The notes beneath the pieces were generated by a model. That model searched no databases. It saw nothing but the letters and a program-made list of their open reading frames with translations, and was not told where the DNA came from. A DNA stretch of 64,000 nt from Ideonella sp. (GTDB lineage: Bacteria > Pseudomonadota > Gammaproteobacteria > Burkholderiales > Burkholderiaceae_C), in contig JABTUY010000007.1 of assembly GCA_015075165.1 (NCBI GenBank), positions 124,001-188,000 on the forward strand, in the 5' to 3' direction. A program made the position numbers and the translations under genes. Positions 18,176 through 27,030 of the stretch are shown here, piece after piece; the stretch's first letter is position 1; every line of letters begins with the position of its first letter.

Positions 18176-19687
18176 TCAGTAGCGCACCAGCACGCGGTAC
18201 TGCAGCGTGGAGCTGCCACCGGCCGGCACCTTGATCCGCCATTGCGCGGTGCCGGCGGCGACCTTCTCGTGCGGATGGTTCTGCTCGAGCATGGTCCAGT
18301 CGCCGGGCACCGGCTCGCGCACGGTGACGGTGACCGCCTCCTTCTTGGCGTTGCGCAACACCAGCTCGTAGGCGCTTTCGAAGGTGTAGCCGGCGTTCAG
18401 CGCGCGTTCGCGGCGCTTGAAGTCGGTCTGCTTCTTGTCAGCGGTGACGTCGAAGGCGTCGCCCAGGTGCAGGCGCACCTTCTCGTTGCGCGGCGTGTGG
18501 TCGATGCGGTCTTCGCCGACGAACTGCGCGTTGCCGGCGCCGTCGCGCTTGTAGACGCGCACCACGCCCTTGGGCAGCGGCACGCCCAGGCGCGCGCTCT
18601 CGCGGTTGTCGAACCCCACGTAGACGCCGGCCTTCAGCTTCTGCCCGATCTCGCCGACGCCGCTGCTGTAGTAGTGGGCGCTGCCGTTGACCAGCAGCTC
18701 CTTGGTCACCGGCACCGCGGTGGCGCCCAGCAGCGCCACCTGCTTGGTCTGGTTGTCGGCCAGCGTGGTCGGCCGGTTCAGCGTGTACAGGTGGTACTCG
18801 AACAGCGACTCCTCGCTCATCGGCTTGGCGCTCGGCGCGGGCGCCATGCGAGCGCCGGCGGCGGCCAGCTGCGCCCGCGACGGTTCGCGCACGCGGTTCA
18901 CGTCGCCGGCCACCAGTTGCAGCCGGGCCTGCGGGTAGGCGGTGCCGCTGCGGTTGGTCAGCGTGACCCAGCCGTTGAGCTCGAGCGCGCTGTCGTCGGC
19001 GTTGAGCTCGGCCACGTAGTCGGCCTTCCACGACAGGCCGCCGGTCAGGTACGACAGCTCCATCGTCTGCGCGCCGCCGCGGCGGCATTTGAGCTCGGTG
19101 ACCAGCGTCGGCCGGTCGCGCAGGTTGGGCGGCACGGCATCGAACACGATGCGGCCGGGGACGCCGGTCTCGATGCGATCGCCGATCTTCAGCACCACGC
19201 CGGCGTTGGCGGCCAGCACCTGCGCGGTTTCGGTCGTCTCGGCGCCGGTGGTGGGGTGCTGGCGCACCACGCGCACGCTGCGGCCCACGTACTTCTCGAG
19301 CAGCTTGGCCGGCGTCAGCAGGTCGAAATCGAAGTCCTGTTCGAGCACGTCGCACGAGCCGGGGTCGGACACGCTGCGCAACTGGGCCGTCTCGGGCCGC
19401 ATCTTGGCGCTGACGTCGCGCAGCGCCAGCCGGATGCCGCCGGCGTCGAGGCCGACCTTGCGCTGCTCCTTCACCAGCGCGAGGTCGTCGTTGTAGATCG
19501 TCACCGCCACCGCCTGCTGGTCGTCGAGGCTGCTGCGCCGCTCGGGCGCTTCGGCCGTGCGCGGCGCGGCCGGCGGCTGCGCGGCAGCGGCGGCGCATGC
19601 CAGTGCAAGGCCCAGCGGGAGGCCGAGCGCAAGGGCGAGCGCGAGGGGGGTGGGGCGGGGGCGGGGGAGGCGGTTGGCCGCGGCCAT
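18176..19687 (-). CDS. DUF4139 domain secreted protein
   Basis: A 503-residue protein with a Pro/Arg then Leu/Ala-rich signal peptide (residues 1-38) and the DUF4139 fold: VTIYNDDLALVKEQRKVGLD near the mature N-terminus, LSYLTGGLSWKADYVAELN in the centre, and VRVYKRDGAGNAQFVGED with the C-terminal beta domain RIKVPAGGSSTLQYRVLVRY. The function is unknown in the family; the beta-rich structure suggests a periplasmic or surface adhesive role. The ATG has a GGAG before it, preferred over a start 12 codons upstream. Confidence 0.85.
   Translation of the reverse strand: MAAANRLPRPRPTPLALALALGLPLGLALACAAAAAQPPAAPRTAEAPERRSSLDDQQAVAVTIYNDDLALVKEQRKVGLDAGGIRLALRDVSAKMRPETAQLRSVSDPGSCDVLEQDFDFDLLTPAKLLEKYVGRSVRVVRQHPTTGAETTETAQVLAANAGVVLKIGDRIETGVPGRIVFDAVPPNLRDRPTLVTELKCRRGGAQTMELSYLTGGLSWKADYVAELNADDSALELNGWVTLTNRSGTAYPQARLQLVAGDVNRVREPSRAQLAAAGARMAPAPSAKPMSEESLFEYHLYTLNRPTTLADNQTKQVALLGATAVPVTKELLVNGSAHYYSSGVGEIGQKLKAGVYVGFDNRESARLGVPLPKGVVRVYKRDGAGNAQFVGEDRIDHTPRNEKVRLHLGDAFDVTADKKQTDFKRRERALNAGYTFESAYELVLRNAKKEAVTVTVREPVPGDWTMLEQNHPHEKVAAGTAQWRIKVPAGGSSTLQYRVLVRY
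19645..19670 (+). other. Potential G-quadruplex motif
   Basis: Four runs of four to six G separated by single T, C and C bases lie on the plus strand, opposite the signal-peptide codons of the DUF4139 gene. The spacing fits the G3+N1-7 rule well beyond the minimum. Whether it folds in the cell is unknown. Confidence 0.5.
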
Positions 19688-19833
19688 GGGGGGCTCCGTT
19701 GGGGGTGTGGCGACAGTGCGCACCCGACCTTGAACGTGGCCGATCGACCGATGGGGTTAAGCCTCCTGCAAGCCTGCTGTTCGCGTTGTCGCTGCCCCCA
19801 CTGCCCGTGCTGCGCGTGCCGCGAGCGCCCGCG

Positions 19834-20925
19834 TCACACCCCCTGCGCGACGCGCTCGGCGATGGCGCGGCCCATCTCGATGGTCGACGCCGTGCCGCCG
19901 AGGTCGGGCGTCTTCGGCCCGTCGCGCAGCACGCCTTCGATCGCGCGCAGGATCGCGTCGTGCGCCTGCCGGCCGGGGCCGGCCGAGTGCGTGAGGAAGT
20001 CGAGCATCATCGCGCCGGCCCAGATCTGGCCCACCGGGTTGGCGATGTTGCGGCCGTAGATGTCGGGCGCCGAGCCGTGCACCGGCTCGAACAGGCTGGG
20101 GAACCTGCGCTCCGGGTTCATGTTGGCCGACGGCGCGATGCCGATGGTGCCGGTGCACGCCGGCCCGAGGTCGCTCAGGATGTCGCCGAACAGGTTGGTC
20201 GCCGCCACCACGTCGAAACGCTGCGGCTGCATCACGAAGCGCGCGGCTAGGATGTCGATGTGCTGCTTGTCCCACGCGATGTCGGGGTGGCGCGCGGCCA
20301 CCTCGGCGCAGCGCTCGTCCCACCACGGCATCGAGATCGAGATGCCGTTGCTCTTGGTGGCCAGCGTCACCTGCTTGCGCGCCCGCGTGCGCGCGAGGTC
20401 GAACGCGAACTCGAGCAGCCGCTCGCTGCCGACGCGGCTGAAGATCGAGGTCTGCGACACGAACTCGCGCTCGGTGCCGGCGTACATCACGCCGCCCACC
20501 GCCGAGTACTCGCCCTCGGTGTTCTCGCGCACGATCAGCATGTCGATGTCGCCGGCCCTGCGCCCCGCGAGCGGGCATGGCACGCCGTCGAACAGGCGCG
20601 CCGGCCGCAGGTTGATGTACTGGTCGAACTCGCGGCGGAACTTGATCAGCGAGCCCCACAGCGACACATGGTCGGGCACCGTCGCCGGCCAGCCCACCGC
20701 GCCGAAGTACAGCGCGTCCAGCGGCTGCAGCTGCGCGCGCCAGTCGTCGGGCATCATCTGGCCGTGCTGTGTGTAGTAGTCGCAGCTCGCCCACTCGATC
20801 GGCTGCCACTGCAGCTGCAGCGCGAAGCGCCGGGCCGCGGCGTCGAGCACGCGGATGCCTTCGGGCATCACCTCCTTGCCGATGCCGTCGCCGGGAATCG
20901 CCGCGATGCGAAAGCTGGTGCCCAT
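19834..20925 (-). CDS. ttuC: Tartrate dehydrogenase / D-malate dehydrogenase family
   Basis: A 363-residue member of the isocitrate/isopropylmalate dehydrogenase superfamily. It has IAAIPGDGIGKEVMPEGIRVL, the substrate region FDQYINLRPARLF, and IVRENTEGEYSAVGG, then the metal-binding NLFGDILSDLGPACTG and NAD-binding EPVHGSAPDIYG. These forms match tartrate dehydrogenase/decarboxylase and D-malate dehydrogenase (DmlA) better than LeuB. An AGGGA precedes the ATG. It is transcribed divergently from nnrS; no tartrate transporter or LysR gene is adjacent in the window. Confidence 0.88.
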   Translation of the reverse strand: MGTSFRIAAIPGDGIGKEVMPEGIRVLDAAARRFALQLQWQPIEWASCDYYTQHGQMMPDDWRAQLQPLDALYFGAVGWPATVPDHVSLWGSLIKFRREFDQYINLRPARLFDGVPCPLAGRRAGDIDMLIVRENTEGEYSAVGGVMYAGTEREFVSQTSIFSRVGSERLLEFAFDLARTRARKQVTLATKSNGISISMPWWDERCAEVAARHPDIAWDKQHIDILAARFVMQPQRFDVVAATNLFGDILSDLGPACTGTIGIAPSANMNPERRFPSLFEPVHGSAPDIYGRNIANPVGQIWAGAMMLDFLTHSAGPGRQAHDAILRAIEGVLRDGPKTPDLGGTASTIEMGRAIAERVAQGV

Positions 20926-21018
20926 GTCGTTCCCTCCTGGGATGCTGGATGCGCGCGACCACGCGTCGCGCCGCCGGATGCTAGGGGATCGGGCCGCTGC
21001 CTCGCACCGCCGGCCGAA

Positions 21019-21032
21019 CTGACCTTGGTCAA
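21019..21032. promoter_or_regulatory. FNR/DNR-type box upstream of nnrS
   Basis: CTGACCTTGGTCAA differs from the palindrome TTGAC-N4-GTCAA at one base. Its centre (21025.5) lies 41.5 bp before a predicted start at 21067, with a TAnnnT hexamer (TAGCGT, 21055-21060) in the -10 position. This is the layout of class II activation by Crp/Fnr proteins. NnrS genes are known targets of NO-responsive Nnr/DNR regulators. Confidence 0.7.
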
Positions 21033-21047
21033 AACCTGGCCGGCGGC

Positions 21048-21085
21048 GTGCCGCTAGCGTGTGGTGCCGCTAGTGTGTGGTGCCG
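21048..21085. repeat. 16-bp tandem repeat at the nnrS promoter
   Basis: The unit GTGCCGCTAGYGTGTG occurs at 21048 and 21064 and begins a third time at 21080. It duplicates the -10-like TAGCGT as TAGTGT, so it changes the promoter region directly downstream of the DNR box. Confidence 0.7.
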
Positions 21086-21163
21086 TCGCGCTGTCGCCGT
21101 CGGCCCGAACGCCGCCCACGGCGCGCCGGCAAGTGCCAACGAACGCACAGGAAGCCCCCGATC

Positions 21164-22474
21164 ATGATCCCGCTGAAGCCCGCTGCCGTCGGCGTGCCGA
21201 TGGCCGTCGCCGCCGCGCGGCGGCGCCCCGTGTCGGGCCCGCCGCGACTGCGCTGGCTGCTGGCCGCGCCGCACCGGCTCGGCTTCTTCGCCGGTGCGCT
21301 GGTGCTGGCGCTGGCGTCGGCATGGTGGGCGGTGGTGCTGGTGCTGCGCCACGCCGAAGTGGCGTTGCCGTGGCAGGTGAGCCCGGGCACGGCGCATGGG
21401 CTGCTGATGGTCTACGGCTTCATGCCGCTGTTCTTCTCCGGCTTCCTGTTCACCGCCGGGCCACGCTGGCTCGCACTGCCACCGGTGGCGGCAGCTTCGC
21501 TGCTGATGCCGGTCGCGGCGATGGTCGGCGGCTGGCTGGTGTTCTTCGTCGGCGTGCATGCATCGGCCCCGCTCGCGGCCGCCGGGTTGGCGGCAGTGGC
21601 GTTCGGTTTCGCGCTGTTCAGCGCGCGCTTCGGCCTGCTGGTGCTGCGAAGTCGTGTCGTCGACCGCGACCATCCGCGCATCGTGCTGTTGGGCTGCGTC
21701 ACCGCGGTGATCGGCCTGTGGAGTGCCGCGCTGGCGCTCGCGCTCGGCCACGACGCGCTGGCGCGCGCGGCGACGCAACTCGGCCTGTGGGGCGGCGCCG
21801 GGCTGGTGTTCGCCACCGTCGCACACCGGATGATCCCGTTCTTCAGCGCGTCGGCGCTGCCGGCGCTCGATGCCTGGCGGCCGCGTGCGTTGCTGCTGAT
21901 CCTGGTCGCGCTGATCGGCGTGCAGGCGCCGTGGGCCATGGCCGATGCGCTGACGGTGCCGCTCGGCACCGCGCTGCTGCTGGTACGCGCGACGATCGAG
22001 GGTGCTGGTGGCGCGCTGCTGGTGTGGCTGGCGTTGCGCTGGGGTCTGGTGCAGTCGCTGCGCATCCGGCTGCTGGCGATGCTGCACATGGGCTTCTTCT
22101 GGCTCGGGTTGGCCTTCGTGCTGGGCGGCGTCTCGCATGCGTTGATGGCCGCAACCGGCGACGCGCTGTCGCTCGGCCTGGCGCCGCTGCACGCCTTCAC
22201 GATGGGCTACCTCGGCAGCACGTTGCTGGCGATGGCCACACGCGTGGTCTGCGGTCACAGTGGCCGCACGCTGGTGGCCGACAACTGGGCGTGGGCGATG
22301 TTCTGGGCGCTGCAGGTGGGCGTGGTGCTGCGCGTGCTGGCCTCGCTGTGGCCGCTGGCGCAGGTGCCGTTCACGCTGCTGGCCGCGCAGTTCTGGCTCG
22401 GTGCGGTGCTGGTCTGGGCGTTGCGCTACGGCCGCTGGCTGCTCAGTCCCCGGCTCGACGGGCGTCCCGGCTGA
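21164..22474 (+). CDS. nnrS: NnrS family protein
   Basis: A 436-residue protein with about twelve membrane helices and the NnrS family features [59 protein letters not shown] and [23 protein letters not shown]. NnrS is a heme- and copper-containing inner-membrane protein that protects against nitrosative stress during denitrification; its biochemistry is not settled. An AGGAAG lies 11 bases before the ATG. The DNR-type box upstream links it to the nir and heme-copper operons further along. Confidence 0.93.
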   Translation: MIPLKPAAVGVPMAVAAARRRPVSGPPRLRWLLAAPHRLGFFAGALVLALASAWWAVVLVLRHAEVALPWQVSPGTAHGLLMVYGFMPLFFSGFLFTAGPRWLALPPVAAASLLMPVAAMVGGWLVFFVGVHASAPLAAAGLAAVAFGFALFSARFGLLVLRSRVVDRDHPRIVLLGCVTAVIGLWSAALALALGHDALARAATQLGLWGGAGLVFATVAHRMIPFFSASALPALDAWRPRALLLILVALIGVQAPWAMADALTVPLGTALLLVRATIEGAGGALLVWLALRWGLVQSLRIRLLAMLHMGFFWLGLAFVLGGVSHALMAATGDALSLGLAPLHAFTMGYLGSTLLAMATRVVCGHSGRTLVADNWAWAMFWALQVGVVLRVLASLWPLAQVPFTLLAAQFWLGAVLVWALRYGRWLLSPRLDGRPG

Positions 22475-22553
22475 ACGCCCCTGCCGGCCGGGTGCCGGCG
22501 GTGGCCGTGGCAGACTGTCCGGCTCGCATGCGACACGAACGACAGGAGCCGCG

Positions 22554-23339
22554 ATGAATGCAGCCACCTCCTTGCCCCACAACCGAGTGGCGGTTGTCAC
22601 CGGTGCAGGCTCGGGAATCGGTGCCGCCTGTGCACAGGCGCTGCTGACCGACGGCTGGCGCGTGGCATTCGCCGGCCGGCGTGCCGACGCGCTGCAGCAG
22701 GCGATCGCCGGCACCGGCGACCCGTTCGGCGACATCGGCCAGCGCGCGCTGGCGGTGCCCACCGACGTGACGCGGGCCAGCTCGGTGGCCACGCTGTTCG
22801 ACACCGTGGTGCGCCGCTTCGGCCGCGTCGACCTGGTGTTCAACAACGCCGGCATGGGCGCGCCGGCGGTCCCGATCGACGAGCTGCCGCTCGAGCAATG
22901 GCAGCAGGTGATCGACACCAACCTGAACGGCGCGTTCTATTGCATTCGCGAGGCCTTCCGTGTGATGAAGGCGCAGCAGCCGAAGGGCGGCCGCATCGTC
23001 AACAACGGTTCGATCTCGGCCTATGCGCCACGGCCGATGTCGATTGCCTACACCGCGACCAAGCATGCAGTGAGCGGCCTCACGCGCAGCGCTGCGCTCG
23101 ACGGCCGCGCGCACGACATCGCGGTGGGCCAGATCGACATCGGCAACGCTGCCAGCGAGATGACCGAGCGCATGGTCGCCGGCGTGCCGCAAGCCGACGG
23201 CACGCTGAAGCCCGAGCCGCGCATGCCGCTGAAATCGGTGGCCGACGCGCTGCTCGTGATGGCCAACCTGCCGCCCGACAGCAACGTGCTGTTCATGACC
23301 GTGATGGCCACCAAGATGCCGTTCGTCGGCCGGGGGTGA
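22554..23339 (+). CDS. Short-chain dehydrogenase/reductase
   Basis: A 261-residue classical SDR. It has the cofactor glycine motif [17 protein letters not shown], the NNAG motif, the catalytic serine in [13 protein letters not shown], and the YTATK pair of tyrosine and lysine. The C-terminal residues ([18 protein letters not shown]) are typical of a widespread SDR subgroup of unknown substrate. An AGGAG stands before the ATG. It sits between nnrS and fpr in the same direction but with gaps of 79 and 98 bp. Confidence 0.9.
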   Translation: MNAATSLPHNRVAVVTGAGSGIGAACAQALLTDGWRVAFAGRRADALQQAIAGTGDPFGDIGQRALAVPTDVTRASSVATLFDTVVRRFGRVDLVFNNAGMGAPAVPIDELPLEQWQQVIDTNLNGAFYCIREAFRVMKAQQPKGGRIVNNGSISAYAPRPMSIAYTATKHAVSGLTRSAALDGRAHDIAVGQIDIGNAASEMTERMVAGVPQADGTLKPEPRMPLKSVADALLVMANLPPDSNVLFMTVMATKMPFVGRG

Positions 23340-23437
23340 GGGTGGCGGTGCGCGGCCCCGGCGGGGCTGCGCTCGCCACGGGCAACGGCCGGGCATGCAG
23401 GCCGCGCCGTGTCGAGAGGGCTGAGGCAAAGGGAGTC

Positions 23438-24211
23438 ATGGCTGCATTCAACGAAGAGACGGTGCTCAGCGTCCACCACTGGACCGAGCGCTTGTTCACG
23501 TTCACCACCACGCGCGATCCGGCGGTGCGGTTCTCCAACGGCCACTTCACGATGATCGGTCTGAGGGTCAACGACAAGCCCTTGCTGCGCGCGTACTCGA
23601 TCGTCAGCGCAAACTACGAAGAGCACCTCGAGTTCCTGAGCATCAAGGTGCCACACGGGCCGCTGACCTCGCGGCTGCAGCACGTCCGTCCCGGCGACAA
23701 GGTGATCGTCGGCCGCAAGCCCACCGGCACGCTGGTGATCGACTACCTGCTGCCGGGCAAGCGTCTGTACCTGCTGGGCACCGGCACCGGGCTGGCGCCG
23801 TTCATGAGCATCGTGCGCGACCCCGAAACCTACGAGAAGTTCGAGCAGGTGGTGCTGGTGCACGGCGTGCGCCAGGTCGACGAGCTGGCCTACCACGACG
23901 TGCTGGTGGAGCACCTGCCGAACCACGAGTACCTGGGCGAGCTGGTGACCAGCAAGCTGCGCTACTACCCCACCGTCACGCGGCAGAGCTACCGCAACAT
24001 GGGGCGCATCACCGCGCTGATGGAATCGGGCAAGCTGTTCCGTGACCTTGGCCTGCCGATCATCGACCCGGCGCACGACCGCGTGATGATCTGCGGCAGC
24101 CCGGCGATGCTGCGCGACCTGAAGCACCTGCTCGAGCAGCGCGGCTTCAAGGAAGGCAACACCTCGACGCCGGGTGACTTCGTGATCGAGCGGGCGTTCG
24201 CCGAGCAGTAG
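23438..24211 (+). CDS. fpr: Ferredoxin/flavodoxin--NADP reductase
   Basis: A 257-residue FAD enzyme of the bacterial FPR class, moving electrons between NADPH and ferredoxin or flavodoxin. Motifs are RAYSIVSANYEEHLEF (FAD), GPLTSRLQHVRPGD, YLLGTGTGLAPFMSIVRDP (NADP) and VMICGSPAMLRDL. The C-terminus GDFVIERAFAEQ is close to the class consensus for subclass I FPRs. AAGGGAG precedes the ATG by two bases. Confidence 0.95.
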   Translation: MAAFNEETVLSVHHWTERLFTFTTTRDPAVRFSNGHFTMIGLRVNDKPLLRAYSIVSANYEEHLEFLSIKVPHGPLTSRLQHVRPGDKVIVGRKPTGTLVIDYLLPGKRLYLLGTGTGLAPFMSIVRDPETYEKFEQVVLVHGVRQVDELAYHDVLVEHLPNHEYLGELVTSKLRYYPTVTRQSYRNMGRITALMESGKLFRDLGLPIIDPAHDRVMICGSPAMLRDLKHLLEQRGFKEGNTSTPGDFVIERAFAEQ

Positions 24212-24308
24212 GCGGCGTGGCGGCGCCCGGGCCACGACGCGCCAACCGTGTGCGCGTCGTGTGCCGCGAGTCCGCCGGGCGCCATCGGACACCGGACGCG
24301 GCGGTCAG

Positions 24309-24663
24309 TGGGACAACGGCAAGGCCCGCGACGCCTTCGGCCCGGTGGGCCGGTGACGGGCCGCCATCGACGAGACCGCGACCCACCGGCGTCGTGGTGC
24401 GAGTCGACGGCCGCTGCAGGGAGGACGGAAATGCGCGTACCATGGTGTTCGGCGTCAGGCAGTCGGTGGGCTGGTACAGCCGCTCGATGACGCTGGAGCC
24501 GGGGGACATCATCGCGACGGGCACACCGCCCGGCGCGGGCATGGGCTTCGAACCGCAGCCTCAGTTCCTGAAGCCGAGCGTTGTCATGCGCCCGGCCATC
24601 GAGGGGTTGGGGGTGCAACAGCAGCGCGTGTACGCCTGGACCCCGGGGTTGATCGACCACTGA
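24309..24663 (+). pseudogene. Fumarylacetoacetate hydrolase family fragment
   Basis: Two pieces of one FAH-family protein are left, in different frames. From 24309 the sequence reads WDNGKARDAFGPVG and then meets a stop. From about 24385 another frame reads VRVDGRCREDGNARTMVF and continues through YSRSMTLEPGDIIATGTPPG to the C-terminal EGLGVQQQRVYAW. The N-terminal half with the metal-binding residues is missing, and small deletions lie between the pieces. The stretch 24212-24308 before it holds no other identifiable feature. Confidence 0.75.
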
Positions 24664-24687
24664 CGAGCTGACAAGGAGTATCACTGC

Positions 24688-25206
24688 GTGAAGACACGAG
24701 TCGTACGGATCTTCACGGGAGCCACATTTCGAGTCCCCGAACACATTCAACGAATCGACTCGAAGCACACCCACGGCTGGCAGCTGCGGTACGGGAAATC
24801 GAAGATGTTCTCCGACCACAGCAACGACGGCAGCAAGGCGCGCGCCGCCTTGAAGCTGGCCACCGAGGAGCTGTTGAAGCGCATCGCGCGGCTGCCGGCA
24901 CCGTCGGGGCTGCGGCGCGGCATTGCGTCGAACAAGGGCTCCGACCTGCCGGTGGGCATCTCGGGCCCGATCGTGCGCACGCGGCCCGGCCGCAACACGC
25001 GCGACGCCAGCTTCGGCGTGACGCTGCCGCGCTTCGGCATGAAGCCGACGACGCGCAGCGTCTACATCGCCACCGAGAACACCTACACGATCGAGCGCTA
25101 CAAGGCGGCGCTGGCCAAGGCCATCGGGCTGCGCAAGGCGGCCGAGCGGGCTTACCAGGCGGCGGCCACCAAGGCCAAGCGCGAGGCGGTGAAGAAGAGG
25201 GGGTAG
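24688..25206 (+). CDS. Hypothetical protein, possibly AP2-like DNA binding
   Basis: A basic protein of 172 residues starting at a GTG with AGGAG before it. The N-terminal part (HIQRIDSKHTHGWQLRYGKS followed by FSDHSNDGSKARAALKLA) resembles the beta-strand plus helix pattern of AP2-type DNA-binding domains, and a looser second copy follows (ASFGVTLPRFGMKPTTRSVY, then YKAALAKAIGLRKAAERAY). The C-terminus is Lys/Ala-rich. This similarity is weak and only by eye. A strong hairpin follows the gene. Confidence 0.6.
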   Translation: MKTRVVRIFTGATFRVPEHIQRIDSKHTHGWQLRYGKSKMFSDHSNDGSKARAALKLATEELLKRIARLPAPSGLRRGIASNKGSDLPVGISGPIVRTRPGRNTRDASFGVTLPRFGMKPTTRSVYIATENTYTIERYKAALAKAIGLRKAAERAYQAAATKAKREAVKKRG

Positions 25207-25230
25207 GCCCGAGCGGCTGCCGCCGCGGCG

Positions 25231-25263
25231 CGCTCAGCGCCTGCGTACCGCAGGCGCTGAGCG
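25231..25263. terminator. Bidirectional hairpin terminator
   Basis: A perfect 15-bp stem (25231-25245 with 25249-25263) closes a three-base TAC loop. It lies between the convergent hypothetical gene and the TetR gene and overlaps the last codons of the latter. No T-tract is present. Confidence 0.75.
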
Positions 25264-25941
25264 TGCGCGCAGTGCCGCGGCATCGGCCTGCATCGCGGTG
25301 ATCAGCGCCTCGAGGCCGAGGTCGAAGGTGGCGTCCCAGTGCTCGCGCTGGAAGTATTGCGCTGCCTGCGCCAGCCGTGGGCAGTGCGCGCGGATGAAGG
25401 TGCCGTCGACCGGCTCGGCAGCCGAGGGCCCCTTCGCGTAGCCGGCCGTCTCGTCGAGCCCGGCACCCACCAGGTAGTAGCCGGCGGCGCGGAAGTAGCG
25501 CGCCGCCAGCGCATCGTCGGGCACCGCCGCGCGGATCGTCGCCAGCACGCCGTCGATGAAGCGCACGCCCAGCGGTGTGTTCAGCCGGTGCACCGCCAGG
25601 TACGGGAAGAACGCCGGGAAGCGGTGCGCCATGCCGCGGTAGGCGCGGAAGGTCTCGCGCACGCGCTGCCAGGGCTCGGCGTCGCCGGCCGGCCAGTCGA
25701 AGGTCGACAACGCGTGCTCGACCATCGCGTCGAGCAGGTGCTGCTTGCTCGCGAAGTGGTGGTAGATGCTCATCGCCTCGCAGCGCAACCGCTGCCCGAG
25801 GCGGCGCGTGCTCAGCGCGGCCAGGCCTTCGTCGGCCACCATCGACAGCGCGGTCTGCACGATCAGCCCGCGCGACAGCGGCGCGCGCACCGTGGCTGCG
25901 CTGCGGGCGGCTCGGCGGGTCGGGCTCTTGCGTGCGGGCAC
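25234..25941 (-). CDS. TetR-family transcriptional regulator
   Basis: A 235-residue repressor with an N-terminal helix-turn-helix (LSRGLIVQTALSMVADEGLA, then STRRLGQRLRCEAMSIYHHF, about residues 23-62) and a C-terminal ligand-binding part of the TetR_C group. The gene is divergent from the sterol desaturase-like gene. Three TTAC-N3-GTAA palindromes fill the space between them and are its likely operators, so it probably represses both genes. The ligand is unknown. Confidence 0.9.
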   Translation of the reverse strand: MPARKSPTRRAARSAATVRAPLSRGLIVQTALSMVADEGLAALSTRRLGQRLRCEAMSIYHHFASKQHLLDAMVEHALSTFDWPAGDAEPWQRVRETFRAYRGMAHRFPAFFPYLAVHRLNTPLGVRFIDGVLATIRAAVPDDALAARYFRAAGYYLVGAGLDETAGYAKGPSAAEPVDGTFIRAHCPRLAQAAQYFQREHWDATFDLGLEALITAMQADAAALRARSAPAVRRR

Positions 25942-25980
25942 GCCGCGATGGTAGCCGGGGCCGCCGCCCGGGGCAAAGAC

Positions 25981-26050
25981 TTACAGTGTAAACCCGGATG
26001 TCATGCGATGCCTTACGGCGTAATGTGAATGGACTTACTCTGTAAGTCCA
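25981..26050. promoter_or_regulatory. Three-site operator for the TetR regulator
   Basis: Three copies of TTAC-N3-GTAA occur: TTACAGTGTAA at 25981, TTACGGCGTAA at 26013 and TTACTCTGTAA at 26035. Centres are 32 and 22 bp apart, close to three and two helical turns. The third is the best, with 9-bp perfect arms (26030-26038 and 26042-26050) around three central bases. They sit in the divergent promoter region between the TetR gene and the desaturase gene. Confidence 0.8.
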
Positions 26051-26102
26051 TGGGTTCCCGAACGACTCATCGGTCCCCCCACCTGCATCGAAGGAGTCCG
26101 CG

Positions 26103-26891
26103 ATGACGAACGCCGAACTGGCCGAAGCCGTGCCGCTGCTGGTCCCGCTCACCTACTTCTTCTGCCTGGCCACCGAGGCGCGCTGGCCGGCGCGGCGCTT
26201 CCCGCCCCGCCGTGGCTGGCGCTGGCTCGGCGTGGGCTTCTTCGTGCTGCTGGCCGCCGTCGGCTCGGCGGTGCCGCTGCTGCTGCCGCTGCAGTGGCTG
26301 GCGGCGCATCGCTGGCTCGACGGCACCGCGCTCGGCGTGGCCGGTGGCACGCTGGTGGGCTGGCTGGTGCTGTCGTTCGTCGCCTTCGCCTACCACCGCA
26401 CCGCCCACGCCTGGTCGCCGCTGTGGCGCATGAGCCACCAGCTGCACCACAGCCCGCAGCGCGTCGACGTGTCCGGCGCAGCACTGTTCCATCCGTTCGA
26501 GATGGTGGTGCAGGTGCTGCTGCAGCTGTTCGTCACGGTGATCGTGCTCGGGCTGGAGCCGCTGGCTGCGGCGCTGGTCGGCGTGATCGCCGCGTTCGCC
26601 GGCATCTACCAGCACTGGAACGTGCGCACGCCGCGCTGGACCGGCTGGTTCATCCAGCGGCCGGAGGCGCACTGCCTGCACCACGAGCGCGGCGTGCACG
26701 GCCGCAACTACGCCGACTTCCCGCCGTGGGACATGTTGTTCGGCAGCTTCGCGAACCCGCGCGACTTCGACGGTGCCTGCGGCTTCGACGCGCCGGCCGA
26801 TCGGCAGCTCGGCGCGATGCTCGCATGGCACGACGTCAACGAGCCGCTGCTCGGCAGCGGCAGCCGCGGTGCCGCGGGACAGCCGGTCTGA
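26103..26891 (+). CDS. Sterol desaturase / fatty acid hydroxylase family protein
   Basis: A 262-residue membrane protein with four hydrophobic segments and the di-iron histidine motifs of the family: AYHRTAHAWSPLWRMSHQLH followed by HHSPQRVDVSG, and HCLHHERGVHGRNYADFP. It probably hydroxylates or desaturates a lipid. The substrate is unknown. It is controlled, by inference, by the divergent TetR protein through the palindromes upstream. AAGGAG precedes the ATG. Confidence 0.9.
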   Translation: MTNAELAEAVPLLVPLTYFFCLATEARWPARRFPPRRGWRWLGVGFFVLLAAVGSAVPLLLPLQWLAAHRWLDGTALGVAGGTLVGWLVLSFVAFAYHRTAHAWSPLWRMSHQLHHSPQRVDVSGAALFHPFEMVVQVLLQLFVTVIVLGLEPLAAALVGVIAAFAGIYQHWNVRTPRWTGWFIQRPEAHCLHHERGVHGRNYADFPPWDMLFGSFANPRDFDGACGFDAPADRQLGAMLAWHDVNEPLLGSGSRGAAGQPV

Positions 26892-27030
26892 CCCCGCGGC
26901 CGTCCGCGTGACCGCGGGCAGCCGTCGTCGCGGTCACACTTTGTTCACACACTTCATCGCCGCTTCACGCTCGGCGCCGATGCGGCTGGCACGATGGCGG
27001 TCATTCGAAGCCCAGAACCTCATCGACCCG

